This document shows, one piece after another, positions 62,855-64,000 of a stretch of DNA of 64,000 bases. The notes below the pieces were generated by a model that made no database searches, was not told the DNA's origin, and worked only from the letters and a program-made list of their open reading frames with translations. Position numbers and translations under genes: made by a program. Origin of the DNA: Stygiobacter sp. RIFOXYC2_FULL_38_25 (GTDB taxonomy: Bacteria; Bacteroidota; Ignavibacteria; Ignavibacteriales; Melioribacteraceae); the NCBI GenBank assembly GCA_001803165.1, contig MHAZ01000004.1:124001-188000 (forward strand), written 5' to 3'. The stretch's first letter is position 1, and every line of letters starts with the position of its first letter.

Positions 62855-63924
62855 ACCAATTCTCCTACCAATTTTTCTTCAAGTTTAGCAAGAATTTCTT
62901 CCGGAGAAGGAATTATTCCTCCTTGTCTTCCGTGAAATTCTACCGGTTTCTTTCCGTTAACACCAAGACGAACATCTTCAACCATTTGTCCGGCGTTCAT
63001 TTCGACGCTCATAAATCCCTTAACATTATCAGCGAGTTTATTTAAATCTGCATAAGGGAATGGATAAAGTGTAACTGGTCTAAATACACCGACTTTAATT
63101 CCCTTTTCCGCTGCTAAGTGAGCAGCTTTTTGGCAGATACGCGCAACCAAACCATAAGCAACCAAAACATAATCTGCACCTTCGCAGTCAATCATTTCGG
63201 AACGTACTTCGTTAGCTTCAATTTCTCTATACTTAGCTTGAAGACGCTGATTCCATTTTTCCATTACATCTGCTTGTAATGAAAGAGTATAAATAATATT
63301 TCTTTCCCGATCCGGTGTTTTGCCTGTGCTTCCCCACGGTTCGTATTCGGTCTTTCTTGGTTTCTGTTCCGGTAAAAGAACTTTTTCCATCATTTGACCA
63401 AGAGCGCCATCTGTTAATATCATAACCGGATTACGGTATTTGAAAGCGAGATCAAATCCTAGACCTACAAAATCTACCATTTCTTGTACAGTTGATGGTG
63501 CGAGAGTTAGTACTTTATAATCACCATGACCGCCACCTTTTACTGCTTGAAAATAATCTGCTTGTCCAGGCTGAATAGTTCCTAAACCCGGACCTCCTCT
63601 TTGAACATTTACGAGTAAACAAGGAACTTCACCACAAGCGATGTAAGAAATTCCTTCTTGCATCAAACTCATTCCCGGACTTGAAGAAGAAGTCATTACT
63701 CTCTTTCCGGTTCCCGCAGCTCCGTAAACCATATTGATTGAAGCGACTTCGCTTTCTGCTTGTAGCACAACCATTCCTGTTCTCTTGGTTGCTTCGTTGC
63801 TCAGATATTCTAATACTTCCGATTGAGGAGTGATTGGATAACCAAAGTAAGCATCGCAGCCGGCAAGAATAGCAGCTTCTGCCAATGCTTCATTTCCCTT
63901 CATTAATTTTAATTCTTTTTTCAT
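62851..63924 (-). CDS. 2-oxoacid:ferredoxin oxidoreductase alpha subunit (VorB/KorA-like)
   Basis: The protein has 357 residues. KGNEALAEAAILAGCDAYFGYPITPQSEVLEYLS and MSLMQEGISYIACGEVPCLLVNVQRGGPGLGTIQPGQADYFQAVKGGGHGDY match the alpha subunit of 3-methyl-2-oxobutanoate (VorB) or 2-oxoglutarate oxidoreductases. The single-domain length and order alpha, beta, gamma fit the four-subunit type. Its ATG overlaps the stop of a gene entering from the right edge (ATGA). Confidence 0.94.
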   Translation of the reverse strand: MKKELKLMKGNEALAEAAILAGCDAYFGYPITPQSEVLEYLSNEATKRTGMVVLQAESEVASINMVYGAAGTGKRVMTSSSSPGMSLMQEGISYIACGEVPCLLVNVQRGGPGLGTIQPGQADYFQAVKGGGHGDYKVLTLAPSTVQEMVDFVGLGFDLAFKYRNPVMILTDGALGQMMEKVLLPEQKPRKTEYEPWGSTGKTPDRERNIIYTLSLQADVMEKWNQRLQAKYREIEANEVRSEMIDCEGADYVLVAYGLVARICQKAAHLAAEKGIKVGVFRPVTLYPFPYADLNKLADNVKGFMSVEMNAGQMVEDVRLGVNGKKPVEFHGRQGGIIPSPEEILAKLEEKLVGELV

Positions 63925-64000
63925 GAGTTCACCGTTACTGTTATGTCACCGGTTACGTTTGTAAGAGTTGCGATCTGCTCTTTCTTCTTTTCAGTTTTCC
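63921..64000 (-). CDS. 3' end of an upstream operon gene (partial)
   Basis: The last 25 codons of a reading frame end with TGA at 63923-63921, overlapping the alpha-subunit ATG. The visible tail reads KKKEQIATLTNVTGDITVTVNS, rich in lysine then beta-like. In four-subunit oxidoreductases the ferredoxin-like delta subunit is often upstream, but no cysteine is visible in this short tail, so the identity is open. Confidence 0.5.
   Translation of the reverse strand, partial: KTEKKKEQIATLTNVTGDITVTVNS

Overview
The window looks like chromosomal DNA of an Ignavibacteria-type bacterium (Ignavibacteriota, in the Bacteroidota/Chlorobiota group). This is inferred from gene content: a type IX secretion sortase and its PorV partner, secreted proteins ending in NPFNP-type C-terminal sorting domains, a ferredoxin-linked 2-oxoacid oxidoreductase, a proton-pumping pyrophosphatase, an 11-subunit Nuo cluster, and a fairly AT-rich sequence full of short palindromic intergenic repeats. 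No rRNA, CRISPR array, phage module or intact transposase was seen. One tRNA gene, tRNA-Glu(CUC), is present.

Layout. 1-7.7 kb: the 5' part of a flavin disulfide-reductase gene, a 0.9 kb gene-poor gap with a nested inverted-repeat element, then an electron-transfer operon (membrane Rieske protein, b6-like cytochrome b, 11-haem cytochrome c, DUF2339-like membrane protein) and a DUF4395 protein. 7.8-12.3 kb: an AT-rich block holding a zinc-ribbon protein and a three-gene sugar-type ABC importer operon. Its ATPase gene encodes one ABC domain fused to a full-length dehydroquinate-synthase-like sugar-phosphate-cyclase domain. This is the most unusual item in the window. 12.3-13.7 kb: a gene-free stretch packed with palindromes, including a 77-bp tandem repeat. 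13.7-27.5 kb: der, a DUF5683-like protein, and envelope/secretion genes (metalloprotease-propeller-barrel protein, M6-like protein with a degraded zinc site, porV, porU). 27.8-37.5 kb: Rieske lipoprotein, DsrE-like protein, GH16 glucanase, HD-nth-ferredoxin operon, a propeller protein with repeats inserted in frame, the tRNA, and a carbohydrate operon (GH5, sialate-esterase-like SGNH hydrolase, aldo/keto reductase). 37.8-43.3 kb: thioredoxin-like protein, MATE and EamA transporters, NTF2-like protein, MsrB, SPOR protein. 43.4-54.6 kb: nuoABCDHIJKLMN without nuoEFG, with a four-helix-bundle gene inserted between nuoC and nuoD. 54.8-64 kb: small orphan ORF, hppA, iscA-like gene with superoxide dismutase, atpDC, and a 2-oxoacid:ferredoxin oxidoreductase operon running off the right edge.

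The energy genes fit together: 2-oxoacid oxidation reduces ferredoxin, a Nuo complex lacking its NADH module could accept those electrons, quinol could be oxidised by the Rieske/cytochrome b/multihaem complex, and ATP synthase and pyrophosphatase share the resulting ion gradient. This link is inference. The secretion genes and the exported glycosidases suggest a polysaccharide-degrading lifestyle.

A recurring theme is colonisation of intergenic DNA by palindromic elements. They fill most of the larger gaps inside the nuo operon, form the probable terminator of hppA, and in one gene have entered the reading frame.
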